This document shows, one piece after another, positions 40,951 to 48,712 of a DNA stretch of 64,000 nucleotides (position 1 is its first letter; every line of letters starts with the position of its first letter). The stretch is from Lachnospiraceae bacterium YSD2013. GTDB lineage: Bacteria > Bacillota > Clostridia > Lachnospirales > Lachnospiraceae. The DNA is taken from positions 124,001 through 188,000 of the forward strand of contig FMTX01000006.1 of assembly GCA_900100895.1 (NCBI GenBank), in the 5' to 3' direction. The translations under genes were made by a program, and so were the position numbers. The notes under the pieces were generated by a model that worked only from the letters and a program-made list of their open reading frames with translations, did no database searches and had not been told where the DNA came from.

Positions 40951-41937
40951 TTATTCCTTTCCAAAGAATTTATCGAATAAAGAATCAAAATCTGCTGTAA
41001 ATGTTTTAAGAGAAAGTTCTTCGTAATCTTTAAGCTCGGGGAAAATCATCTTGTAGGCGTAAAGCATCTGGCTTTTAAGCCCTAATTTAGCCTTATAAAA
41101 GGCTGTTTGACCTTTGTCACTGTATTTAACATCTCCTACTATAGGGTGCCCCAGTGAGGCCAAATGAGCCCTTATCTGGTGCGATTTACCGGTTATAAGC
41201 TCAACTTCAAGCTCAGTAATATTCTGAACCGGATTATAGCGCTTGGGAACGAAGGAAGTTTCGATTCTGTCCGCTCCTTCAACAGGTTCTGCGGATATAG
41301 AAACTTTATTGGATGATTCGTCTTTAATGAGATATCCGGCTTGTCTTAACGGTTCTTTGAACTCACCGAGTACAATTGTCCTGTAATATTTGTGAAGGGA
41401 ACGGTCTTTAAGGCACGCATTTAATGTATTGGTTCCGAAAAGTGTCTTACCAAATGTCAGAAGTCCGCCTGTGTTCCTGTCCAGTCTGTTACACACGGAT
41501 GGGGTGAAAAAAGAAAGTTTCTCGGCATCCGTATCGCCCTTATCAAGCATATAACCTATCAGCCATTCATTGGCACTAAGATCTGAAGGCACACTCTTCT
41601 GGCTCAATATTCCTATAGGCTTATTCAGAAAAAGAACATGCTCATCTTCATATACAATATCGGGCTTGCCGAAACGTTCGAATGCTTTTTCATATTCGGC
41701 AGTATTACGAGTACTGTTACCCTTAAACTTGGCTATAGTTTCATCAGACATAAAAACAAAGATAACGTCGCCTTCCTTAAGCTTATCGTTACCTTCTGTT
41801 TTGTGACCGTTTAACGTAATATTCTTTTTACGAAGCTGTTTGTATAATAGCCCTGCCGGCGCATCCTTAAGTATTCTGTTTAAATACTTAATCAAAGTCT
41901 GGCCGCTATCCTCTTTGGATATTTTAAATTCCTGCAT
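40951..41937 (-). CDS. RluA-family pseudouridine synthase
   Basis: A 328-residue enzyme with an N-terminal S4 domain (about 8-75) and an RluA catalytic domain with the aspartate in NRLDRNTGGLL. The GKSHQIRAHLASLGHP block is diagnostic. It resembles RluC-type proteins of Clostridia, but the rRNA target cannot be fixed from sequence alone. It is the third pseudouridine synthase in the window, and starts 2 bases after the membrane protein gene below. Confidence 0.9.
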   Translation of the reverse strand: MQEFKISKEDSGQTLIKYLNRILKDAPAGLLYKQLRKKNITLNGHKTEGNDKLKEGDVIFVFMSDETIAKFKGNSTRNTAEYEKAFERFGKPDIVYEDEHVLFLNKPIGILSQKSVPSDLSANEWLIGYMLDKGDTDAEKLSFFTPSVCNRLDRNTGGLLTFGKTLFGTNTLNACLKDRSLHKYYRTIVLGEFKEPLRQAGYLIKDESSNKVSISAEPVEGADRIETSFVPKRYNPVQNITELEVELITGKSHQIRAHLASLGHPIVGDVKYSDKGQTAFYKAKLGLKSQMLYAYKMIFPELKDYEELSLKTFTADFDSLFDKFFGKE

Positions 41938-41939
41938 GA

Positions 41940-42497
41940 TTAAAGGGATACTCCCAATATATTGTCCTTGATAAAAGCATTATCGTTATCTTCTTCAAGG
42001 GAACAAAGTTCTGACAATCTGTCTATAAACTTATCGGTATCTTTGAAAATCTTAACGGTTGCGTCCTTGGCTCCAGCATTCTCCAAGACAGCCTTTAAGT
42101 GAGCTTCTACCTCAGCGATATCGATATTTTCATCCTCGCTTACACCGATAAGACTCTTACGCTTATAAGTGAGCGCGCTGACCTGATAATTCTTCTTAAA
42201 AGCGGTAAAATAAAGGTCGTAAAAATCAGCCGAAAGATTCTTGCCGGCAAGCTTATTATAAAGCTCTTCAGAACAGCCCTTGGCTCTTATAAACATAATT
42301 GCATTTACGCAGAACTTGGCCATGGGAAGGCAACCGAGTACTGCAAAAAGCGTAAGCAAATTCTTATTGGAACCGGTCGAGTATATTCCGAGATTGTAAA
42401 GGCCGAAAGAAAGAGCCAGCATAACAATTGTCTTGGCAATCTCAACCTTTCTCTGAAATGCGATATATCCGTAGGTTCCTTTTTTGATTCTTTTCAT
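41940..42497 (-). CDS. Two-helix membrane protein of unknown function
   Basis: A 185-residue protein that I do not recognise. It has a basic N-terminus, a hydrophobic helix at about 20-38, a second at about 48-70, then a soluble domain of about 115 residues ending in an acidic tail. The soluble part has mixed alpha/beta character (FYDLYFTAFKKNYQVSALTYKRKS). It lies between the SDR gene (1 base) and the pseudouridine synthase gene (2 bases) in what looks like one transcript. Confidence 0.75.
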   Translation of the reverse strand: MKRIKKGTYGYIAFQRKVEIAKTIVMLALSFGLYNLGIYSTGSNKNLLTLFAVLGCLPMAKFCVNAIMFIRAKGCSEELYNKLAGKNLSADFYDLYFTAFKKNYQVSALTYKRKSLIGVSEDENIDIAEVEAHLKAVLENAGAKDATVKIFKDTDKFIDRLSELCSLEEDNDNAFIKDNILGVSL

Positions 42498-42498
42498 A

Positions 42499-43278
42499 CT
42501 AAATAATCTTTCCGTTCTGTAATAATGTCATGACTCTTAACACAAGTTCATGAGGGAATATCTTCATAAGAAGTCTGAAGCCGTTCATAGCAAGTGAATA
42601 TACGGAAACAGACTTTCTGTGATAAGCGTCGACCAAAGCTTTTCTTACTACCTTATCAGCCTTAGACATAAAGTACTTCTTGAAATTGAAGTTAGCATTA
42701 TGCTGCTCGGCCACATCAAAGAACTCGGTATTAACCGGGCCGGGACATACTGCGGTAACAGAGATACCATGCTTCTTAAGCTCTTCATTAAGAGAACGTG
42801 AAAAGCTTAATACATACGCCTTAGTGGCTGCATATACGCTGAAATCGGTCTGAGGCACAAATGCTGCGGCTGAAGCAAACTGAACGATTCTCGCGCCTCT
42901 CTGCATGTATTTGAGCACCATGTGGGTTACTCTGGTAAGTGATTCGCAGTTAAGACGAATCATGCCTGTCTGTTCTGAGCATCTGGAAGATTTAAAAGGA
43001 CCTACCATACCGTATCCGGACGCATTAACAAGAATCTTAACGTCGGGATTCATAAGGTTTAATGACAAATCCAGTTCCTGTAAATCTCTCTCTTCCGTGA
43101 GATCGAGAGGCAGGATTCTTACCTTGTGAGTAAGCTCGGAAGCAAGCCGCTTTAACCTGTCCTCTCTTCTGGCAATAAGCCAAATCTCAGACAAACCGTC
43201 TGTATATATCTTATCAATTTGTTTGGCCGCTTCGCGACCCATTCCGCTTGATGCTCCTGTGATAATAGCTACGTTCAT
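42499..43278 (-). CDS. Short-chain dehydrogenase/reductase
   Basis: A 259-residue classical SDR: TGASSGMG for NAD(P) binding, NASGYG for the N-A-G motif, and Y-A-A-T-K for the catalytic Tyr/Lys with the serine in FASAAAF. C-terminal basic residues and hydrophobic stretch resemble the DltE/YqjQ type of SDRs. The substrate is unknown. It precedes the two-helix membrane protein gene. Confidence 0.88.
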   Translation of the reverse strand: MNVAIITGASSGMGREAAKQIDKIYTDGLSEIWLIARREDRLKRLASELTHKVRILPLDLTEERDLQELDLSLNLMNPDVKILVNASGYGMVGPFKSSRCSEQTGMIRLNCESLTRVTHMVLKYMQRGARIVQFASAAAFVPQTDFSVYAATKAYVLSFSRSLNEELKKHGISVTAVCPGPVNTEFFDVAEQHNANFNFKKYFMSKADKVVRKALVDAYHRKSVSVYSLAMNGFRLLMKIFPHELVLRVMTLLQNGKII

Positions 43279-43305
43279 ACTGATTCCTCCCCTGTGAGCC
43301 GGTAG

Positions 43306-43953
43306 TTAGTATTCTATATCGTTGTAAGAATATATATAATAATCCGAGAGTTTCTTCTTGTCTTCAAGGCAGTAAGCCGAGTATTTGTCATCTACACAAC
43401 ATACCCTCATTCCCGCGTTCTTGCCGGCCATAATGCCCGCTACAATATCTTCAAAAACAAGGCACTTGTCAGGCTCAACTCCGAGAGCGGCCGCTGCCGT
43501 AAGGTATATCTCGGGGTCAGGCTTGCTCTTAAGGCTTTCACACCCTGTTAATACATAATCGAATGTCTCCTCAAGTCCCTTGGCCTTTAGCAACGCATCG
43601 GTAAGTCTGCGAGAGTTGCTGGTGGCTATGCCTAATTTAATTCCGTTTTCTTTGGCAAAAGAAATAATATCCAATACGCCCTGCTTAAGGTCCACTTCAT
43701 GAGAATACTTGTACTCGGCCATGTCGTTCCAGGTCTTCTCTATATCCTCAAGTGAATCCTCTATCTTGAAGCGTTTTTTAAAATATCTGGCTGTATCTTT
43801 AAAGCACATACCCTCCAAATCCTGCTGAAGGTTCTCGGGAAAAGGAATGTCCTTGGAAGATAAATACTCTACGTCAATCTCCTTCCAAAGGCCCATCGAA
43901 TCCACAAGAGTGCCGTCCATATCAAAAATAAAAGCTTCTGTATCTTTAAACAT
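43306..43953 (-). CDS. HAD-superfamily hydrolase (beta-phosphoglucomutase-like)
   Basis: A 215-residue HAD enzyme with motif I FDMDGTLVDS, motif II IATSNSRRL, the lysine in SKPDPEIYL and motif IV VFEDIVAGIMAG. A helical cap between motifs I and II places it in subfamily I (phosphatase or beta-phosphoglucomutase type). The substrate is not predictable. It lies 2 bases downstream of the RsuA-type gene, so the two are co-transcribed. Confidence 0.9.
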   Translation of the reverse strand: MFKDTEAFIFDMDGTLVDSMGLWKEIDVEYLSSKDIPFPENLQQDLEGMCFKDTARYFKKRFKIEDSLEDIEKTWNDMAEYKYSHEVDLKQGVLDIISFAKENGIKLGIATSNSRRLTDALLKAKGLEETFDYVLTGCESLKSKPDPEIYLTAAAALGVEPDKCLVFEDIVAGIMAGKNAGMRVCCVDDKYSAYCLEDKKKLSDYYIYSYNDIEY

Positions 43954-43955
43954 CT

Positions 43956-44651
43956 TTATTCCTTTAATAACTTTATTTCTTCTTCTGTGAGTCGTCGATA
44001 CTCACCTTCCTTGAGATTATCGTCAAGTCTTACGGGCCCTATTGATAATCGTTTAAGAGAAGTTACTTCATTGCCGACCGCTTTAAGCATACGCTTAACC
44101 TGATGATACATACCTTCGCTTATGGTAAGTTCTATCAACTTCGGCGAAAGAACGCGTACCTGTGCAGGCTTGGTAATACCGTCGCCTTTAAGCTCAACAC
44201 CTTCGCAAAGCGCCTTTATATCTGACTCACTTAGAGGATGGTCAATCCCGGTCAAATATGTCTTGGCAACATGGTGTCTCGGAGATGTCAGATGATGCGA
44301 CAAATCTCCGTCATTGGTGACTATAAGCAGTCCCAAAGTATCTTTATCAAGTCTTCCGACAGGAAATAAATCTTTACGGCCTTCATCTGCAAATAAATCA
44401 ATTACCGTCTTATCATTCGGATCGGTTGTAGCAGATACTACACCGTCAGGCTTATTAAGCATGTAATATACGTATTTCTCATATGATACGGGTGTATCCT
44501 TAAACGATACAGTATCACTTGATTCATTTACTTGGAATCCGAAATCTGTGACCTTAACACCGTTGACGGACGCATGTCCCTTTTTAATACTGTCTCTTGC
44601 TTCTTTTCTCGACAGATTAACGGTGTCACACAAGAACTTGTCTAATCTCAT
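43956..44651 (-). CDS. RsuA/RluB-type pseudouridine synthase
   Basis: A 231-residue enzyme with an N-terminal S4 domain (MRLDKFLCDTV..) and the RsuA-family catalytic motif GRLDKDTLGLLIVTNDG. RsuA modifies 16S rRNA U516; other members act on 23S rRNA. There is no Shine-Dalgarno: the candidate -10 (TATACT) is only 6 bases before the ATG, suggesting a leaderless mRNA. Preceded by the terminator of the coaD operon. Confidence 0.88.
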   Translation of the reverse strand: MRLDKFLCDTVNLSRKEARDSIKKGHASVNGVKVTDFGFQVNESSDTVSFKDTPVSYEKYVYYMLNKPDGVVSATTDPNDKTVIDLFADEGRKDLFPVGRLDKDTLGLLIVTNDGDLSHHLTSPRHHVAKTYLTGIDHPLSESDIKALCEGVELKGDGITKPAQVRVLSPKLIELTISEGMYHQVKRMLKAVGNEVTSLKRLSIGPVRLDDNLKEGEYRRLTEEEIKLLKE

Positions 44652-44657
44652 ACATAA

Positions 44658-44686
44658 AGTATACTACATTTTGATGATAAGAAAAA
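44658..44686 (-). promoter_or_regulatory. Candidate promoter giving a leaderless transcript
   Basis: On -, TATACT at 44663-44658, 6 bases before the ATG at 44651; the -35 position (44686-44681) reads TTTTTC and is poor. The expected transcription start coincides with the start codon. Confidence 0.35.
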
Positions 44687-44697
44687 TAAAAGATTAC

Positions 44698-44734
44698 TTA
44701 AAAATAAAAGAAAAGCGGGCAAAAGAATGCCCGC
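44698..44734 (-). terminator. Rho-independent terminator of the topoisomerase-coaD operon
   Basis: GCGGGC and GCCCGC (44734-44729 and 44720-44715 on -) around an 8-base loop, followed on - by TTTTCTTTTATTTTT. Confidence 0.9.
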
Positions 44735-44741
44735 ATGTAAA

Positions 44742-45350
44742 CTACATTATTTCAAGATCATCAACCGATTCGTCGCCGTTTCCGAGAGCGATATTTTCAA
44801 AATCGTCTTCATCGGTCGGGTGAAGCTCGGTTCTATTCTCCTTAACTATACCGTTGCAGCTGTTTAAGTTACTGATCAATTCATTGTAATTGGCAACGGT
44901 GGTCTGAGTGGTGTGAGTAATAATCTTCTCAAGATTAGCAAGCAAATCATCGGTGTACTGCATAGCAGCTGCTCTTACGGAGTTAGCTTCTATCGTAGCC
45001 TTATCAAGGATTTCCTGAGCCTGATTGGTAGCCATTGTAACCACTTCATTGGCCTTGGAATATGCCTGTTGCATAATCTCGTGCTCGTTGATAAGCTGAT
45101 TGGTCTGGATGGTAGCCTCATTAATCAAAGCTTCCGCTTTTCTCTTGGCATCATCAAGAATAGCATCACGATTGCTTATCATCTTCTGATAACGCTTGAT
45201 TTCATCGGGAGTACTCATTCTCAAATTTCTGAGCAAATCGTCGATTTCATCCTTGTTAACGATGATTTTGGTATTGCTTAAGGTCATAAACTTACAACCG
45301 TCGATATATTCTTCGATTTCATCAATAAGCTGTTCGATTTTACTGGTCAT
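44742..45350 (-). CDS. Coiled-coil protein, DivIVA/ATPase-like, unknown function
   Basis: A 202-residue protein that is mostly helical and predicted coiled coil from about 55 to 165, rich in Ala, Glu, Gln and Asn (AKRKAEALINEATIQTNQL, ATNQAQEILDKATIEANSV). The first 45 residues look like a small folded head; the last 25 are acidic. Similar Clostridia proteins are annotated as ATPase or ATP synthase B-like by composition, which I do not support: there is no P-loop. The repeating Ala-Glu pattern resembles DivIVA-type helical polar proteins. It lies 12 bases after coaD. Confidence 0.7.
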   Translation of the reverse strand: MTSKIEQLIDEIEEYIDGCKFMTLSNTKIIVNKDEIDDLLRNLRMSTPDEIKRYQKMISNRDAILDDAKRKAEALINEATIQTNQLINEHEIMQQAYSKANEVVTMATNQAQEILDKATIEANSVRAAAMQYTDDLLANLEKIITHTTQTTVANYNELISNLNSCNGIVKENRTELHPTDEDDFENIALGNGDESVDDLEIM

Positions 45351-45362
45351 AAACAGTCTCCC

Positions 45363-45851
45363 CTATTCTTTATACCCGAAACGTTCATACAAAAGATCTG
45401 CCACAAAATCGGGAACAAAGGCTGACAAATCGCCATGGAACTGCGCAATCTGCTTAACCGCGGAGGAACTTAAGTATGAATACTTAAGTGTGGTATTAAA
45501 ATAAATCGTCTCGACTCTGTGATTGGATAATTTACGGTTCATCTGAGACATCTGAAGTTCGTACTCAAAGTCCGTAACGGCTCTTAAACCTCTTACCACT
45601 ACATTTACATTGATTTTCTTACAATAGTCGGTAAGAAGACCTTCAAAAGATTCAACTCTTACATTGGGAATATCCTTAGTAGCCTCTTTAAGTATATTAA
45701 CACGTTCATCAACGGAAAACAACGGAGTTTTTTCCTTGTTGTTAAGTACACTGACTACCACTTCGTCGAAAATATTGGCGGCTCTCTTGATAATATCAAG
45801 GTGTCCGTATGTACAGGGATCGAAAGTTCCGGGATAAATTGCTGCTTTCAT
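45363..45851 (-). CDS. coaD: Phosphopantetheine adenylyltransferase
   Basis: A 162-residue enzyme that makes dephospho-CoA from 4'-phosphopantetheine and ATP. It begins AIYPGTFDPCTYGHLDII, with the T/HxGH-type nucleotidyltransferase motif, and has VRGLRAVTDFEYE and YLSSSAVKQ. It follows rsmD by 14 bases; the rsmD-coaD pair is conserved across Firmicutes. Confidence 0.97.
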   Translation of the reverse strand: MKAAIYPGTFDPCTYGHLDIIKRAANIFDEVVVSVLNNKEKTPLFSVDERVNILKEATKDIPNVRVESFEGLLTDYCKKINVNVVVRGLRAVTDFEYELQMSQMNRKLSNHRVETIYFNTTLKYSYLSSSAVKQIAQFHGDLSAFVPDFVADLLYERFGYKE

Positions 45852-45865
45852 AATTACTCCTCAAA

Positions 45866-46423
45866 TCAAGCTTCTTTGAGCTTTAAAAAGACATGTTTGT
45901 TGGTCTTGTAAAGTTTCTCTCTTACTATTTCATACCCGAGCCCGTCAGCAAAAGAAAAATCTGTCTTAATGTCGGCCTCTACGATAAACAACGTGTCTTC
46001 TGTTACATAATCCTGATTCTTAAGCACCGATAACAGGTCTGCTTCAAGTCCCTTTTCGTAAGGCGGATCCATGAAAATCATATCTACCTTGGCTTCATGA
46101 ATCTGCATAGAAGCTCTTATTGCATCCTGATTGAAAATTACTGACTTATCTTCAAAATGTGTATGCTTAACATTCTCTGTAATGCATTTGTGAGCTTCTC
46201 TTGAATTGTCTACAAAATAAGCTTTCTTGGCTCCTCTTGATAAACATTCTATACCTATCGAACCGCTTCCGGCAAAGAAATCTATAACGGTAGTGCCGGC
46301 TATGTCGAACTGCAATATATTAAAAAGAGTTTCTTTGATACGGTCTGTGGTAGGTCTGGTCTCTAAACCTTCGGGAGTAACGAGCTTTAAGTTTCTTGCA
46401 CTCCCCGATATTACTCTGAGCAT
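45866..46423 (-). CDS. rsmD: 16S rRNA (guanine-966-N2)-methyltransferase
   Basis: A 185-residue SAM-dependent methyltransferase. Motif I reads VIDFFAGSGSIGIECLSRGA and motif IV FMDPPYEKG, the DPPY type used by N-methyltransferases. It methylates G966 of 16S rRNA. It lies 13 bases after the topoisomerase A gene and upstream of coaD. Confidence 0.94.
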   Translation of the reverse strand: MLRVISGSARNLKLVTPEGLETRPTTDRIKETLFNILQFDIAGTTVIDFFAGSGSIGIECLSRGAKKAYFVDNSREAHKCITENVKHTHFEDKSVIFNQDAIRASMQIHEAKVDMIFMDPPYEKGLEADLLSVLKNQDYVTEDTLFIVEADIKTDFSFADGLGYEIVREKLYKTNKHVFLKLKEA

Positions 46424-46436
46424 AAAGCCTCCTAAT

Positions 46437-48710
46437 CTAGCTTCTTATCTTGGTGCCCTTACTGTCTCTGTGGCCGGGCTTAACACGAATGTGTAAATCG
46501 AAGGGCTTGTCATTGTACATGATTGTATTGTCGCCGGCATTGTGAGTATAATACACCGCTTCAACTTTGTCACCCTTATTTAACTTCATGCCGCGTACGC
46601 CAACAGCAGTTTTCTTTTTCTCGGGAATCTCTTCAAGGGCGAATCTTAAGAATACGCCGTCTTCGGTCTGAAGGACAATGTTCTTAAGCTGCTCGTTGAG
46701 AATTTGAACGTTTACAACTTCGTCCTTGTCATTAAGCTTGGTAGCCGCTACGGTTCGCTTACCTACGTCAAATTCTGAGCCGTCAACTACCTTCATCATG
46801 GAGTCTTTGGTTACAAATACAAGTCTCTTGTACTTAATGTCTTCCTGAGAACATACCAGCAACGCACGTTCTTTCTGCGAATCAAAATTACTTACGTTAT
46901 CAATGGGCTGGCCTTTGTCTCTGAACTTGCCAAAAGGAAGGTCTTTGGCTTTGATAGTATGCATATCTCCTGTATTGGTAAAGATACATACCTTGCCATC
47001 GCTCTTCATAGGGAAAACGTATTTATTCTCAGAATCTATAGCTTCTTTGTTACGTTCGTATACAATCTTATCTACGGTCTTGGCGTAACCAAAACGATCC
47101 ATCATGTAGACAATATCGATAATTTCGGGCTCTTTCTCTTCAAGAACTATTTCCTCGGCATCTTCAATTACGGTGCGACGAGGTCTGCCGTATTCGGCCT
47201 TGAAACGGTCCATGTCGTCTATGATAACCTGTGACATGGAGTCTTTATTGGAAAGAATGTCCTTATACTTGGCAATATTGGAAAGAGTTTCTTCGTTCTC
47301 ATCAAACAATGCTTCGAGTTCGAGACCTATTAACTTATAGAGTCTCATATCAAGAATCGCGTTGGCTTGCTTGTCGGTAAAATCAAGTCTGGAAGCCATA
47401 ATCTTAGACTCTTTGGACTTAAACTTAATACCTTCTGTCTTACCTTCAGTCATGCAGGCTTTGGCCATTGCACGGTCTTTGGATCCACGGAGAATCTCGA
47501 TGATAAGGTCGATGATGTTAACGGCACGGATTAAACCTTCCTGGATTTCTTTCTTCTCGAGTTCTTTTTCAAGTAACTTAGTGTACTTTCTGGTACAAAT
47601 TTCGTACTGGAACTTAACGTTTTCTTCGATTACACGCTTAAGGCTGAGTGTCTCGGGACGACCGTTACAGATAGCCAGCATATTGAAGCCGAAAGTATCC
47701 TCAAGACGGGTCTTCTTGTAAAGAAGGTTGATAAAGTTCTGGGGATTGGCATCCTTACGAAGCTCGAAAACTATTCTGATACCGTCTTTGTTGGACTGGT
47801 TCGTAATATCCAATACATCGTTGGTTTTCTTGGTATCTATTAATGTTGCGACATCATTTAAGAACTTACCTATGTTGGCGCCTATCATGGTATAGGGGAT
47901 TTCGGTTACTACAACGTTAACCTTGCCACCCTTTATATTCTCTATCTCGACCTTGCCGCGAACTTTAATCTTACCGATACCGGATTCGTAAATATCAGCA
48001 AGTTCGGACTGATTAACTACAATACCTCCAGTAGGAAAATCGGGTCCCTTGATGTACTTCATAAGCTCGGCGGTTGTAATGTCGTTATTCTTAAGATAAG
48101 CACGGCATGCGTCTACTACCTCACCAAAGTTGTGAGGGGGAATGTTGGTAGCCATACCTACCGCGATACCTTCAGAACCGTTTACAAGAAGGTTCGGGAA
48201 TCTGCAGGGAAGCACAACGGGTTCTTTCTCCGTGGCGTCAAAGTTGTCCATAAAGTCAACGACGTCCTTATCAAGATCCTGAAGCATCGCTTCCTGTGTT
48301 ACTTTTTGAAGTCTGGCCTCGGTATAACGCATTGCAGCGGCACCATCACCTTCAACGGTACCGAAGTTACCGTGACCGTCTACAAGGGGCATGCCTTTCT
48401 TGAAATCCTGAGCCATTACTACAAGCGAATCGTAAATCGAGCTGTCGCCGTGAGGGTGGTATTTACCCATTGTATCGCCGACGATACGCGCGCTCTTACG
48501 ATGAGGCTTGTCATATTTGATACCGAGTTCGTTCATGTCATAAAGAACACGTCTTTGTACCGGTTTAAGGCCGTCTCTTACGTCGGGAAGCGCACGGGCA
48601 ATAATAACGCTCATTGCGTAGTCCACGAAGGATTTCTTCATGACATCGGAGTACTCGGTTTGAATTATTCTGTCTTCTTCGTTAATTACGGGTGTTTCAT
48701 TTTTTTTCAT
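46437..48710 (-). CDS. parC: Type IIA topoisomerase subunit A (ParC-like)
   Basis: A 757-residue DNA cleavage subunit. The quinolone-resistance region reads HPHGDSSIYDSL and the catalytic tyrosine is Tyr129 (MRYTEAR). The C-terminal beta-pinwheel (about 505-757) lacks a recognisable GyrA box (Q-R-R-G-G-K/R-G), which gyrases need for negative supercoiling, so topoisomerase IV or a divergent gyrase paralogue is more likely than canonical GyrA. dnaA, dnaN and recF, the usual neighbours of gyrBA at the origin, are absent. It begins 2 bases after the B-subunit stop. Confidence 0.85.
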   Translation of the reverse strand: MKKNETPVINEEDRIIQTEYSDVMKKSFVDYAMSVIIARALPDVRDGLKPVQRRVLYDMNELGIKYDKPHRKSARIVGDTMGKYHPHGDSSIYDSLVVMAQDFKKGMPLVDGHGNFGTVEGDGAAAMRYTEARLQKVTQEAMLQDLDKDVVDFMDNFDATEKEPVVLPCRFPNLLVNGSEGIAVGMATNIPPHNFGEVVDACRAYLKNNDITTAELMKYIKGPDFPTGGIVVNQSELADIYESGIGKIKVRGKVEIENIKGGKVNVVVTEIPYTMIGANIGKFLNDVATLIDTKKTNDVLDITNQSNKDGIRIVFELRKDANPQNFINLLYKKTRLEDTFGFNMLAICNGRPETLSLKRVIEENVKFQYEICTRKYTKLLEKELEKKEIQEGLIRAVNIIDLIIEILRGSKDRAMAKACMTEGKTEGIKFKSKESKIMASRLDFTDKQANAILDMRLYKLIGLELEALFDENEETLSNIAKYKDILSNKDSMSQVIIDDMDRFKAEYGRPRRTVIEDAEEIVLEEKEPEIIDIVYMMDRFGYAKTVDKIVYERNKEAIDSENKYVFPMKSDGKVCIFTNTGDMHTIKAKDLPFGKFRDKGQPIDNVSNFDSQKERALLVCSQEDIKYKRLVFVTKDSMMKVVDGSEFDVGKRTVAATKLNDKDEVVNVQILNEQLKNIVLQTEDGVFLRFALEEIPEKKKTAVGVRGMKLNKGDKVEAVYYTHNAGDNTIMYNDKPFDLHIRVKPGHRDSKGTKIRS

Positions 48711-48712
48711 AA

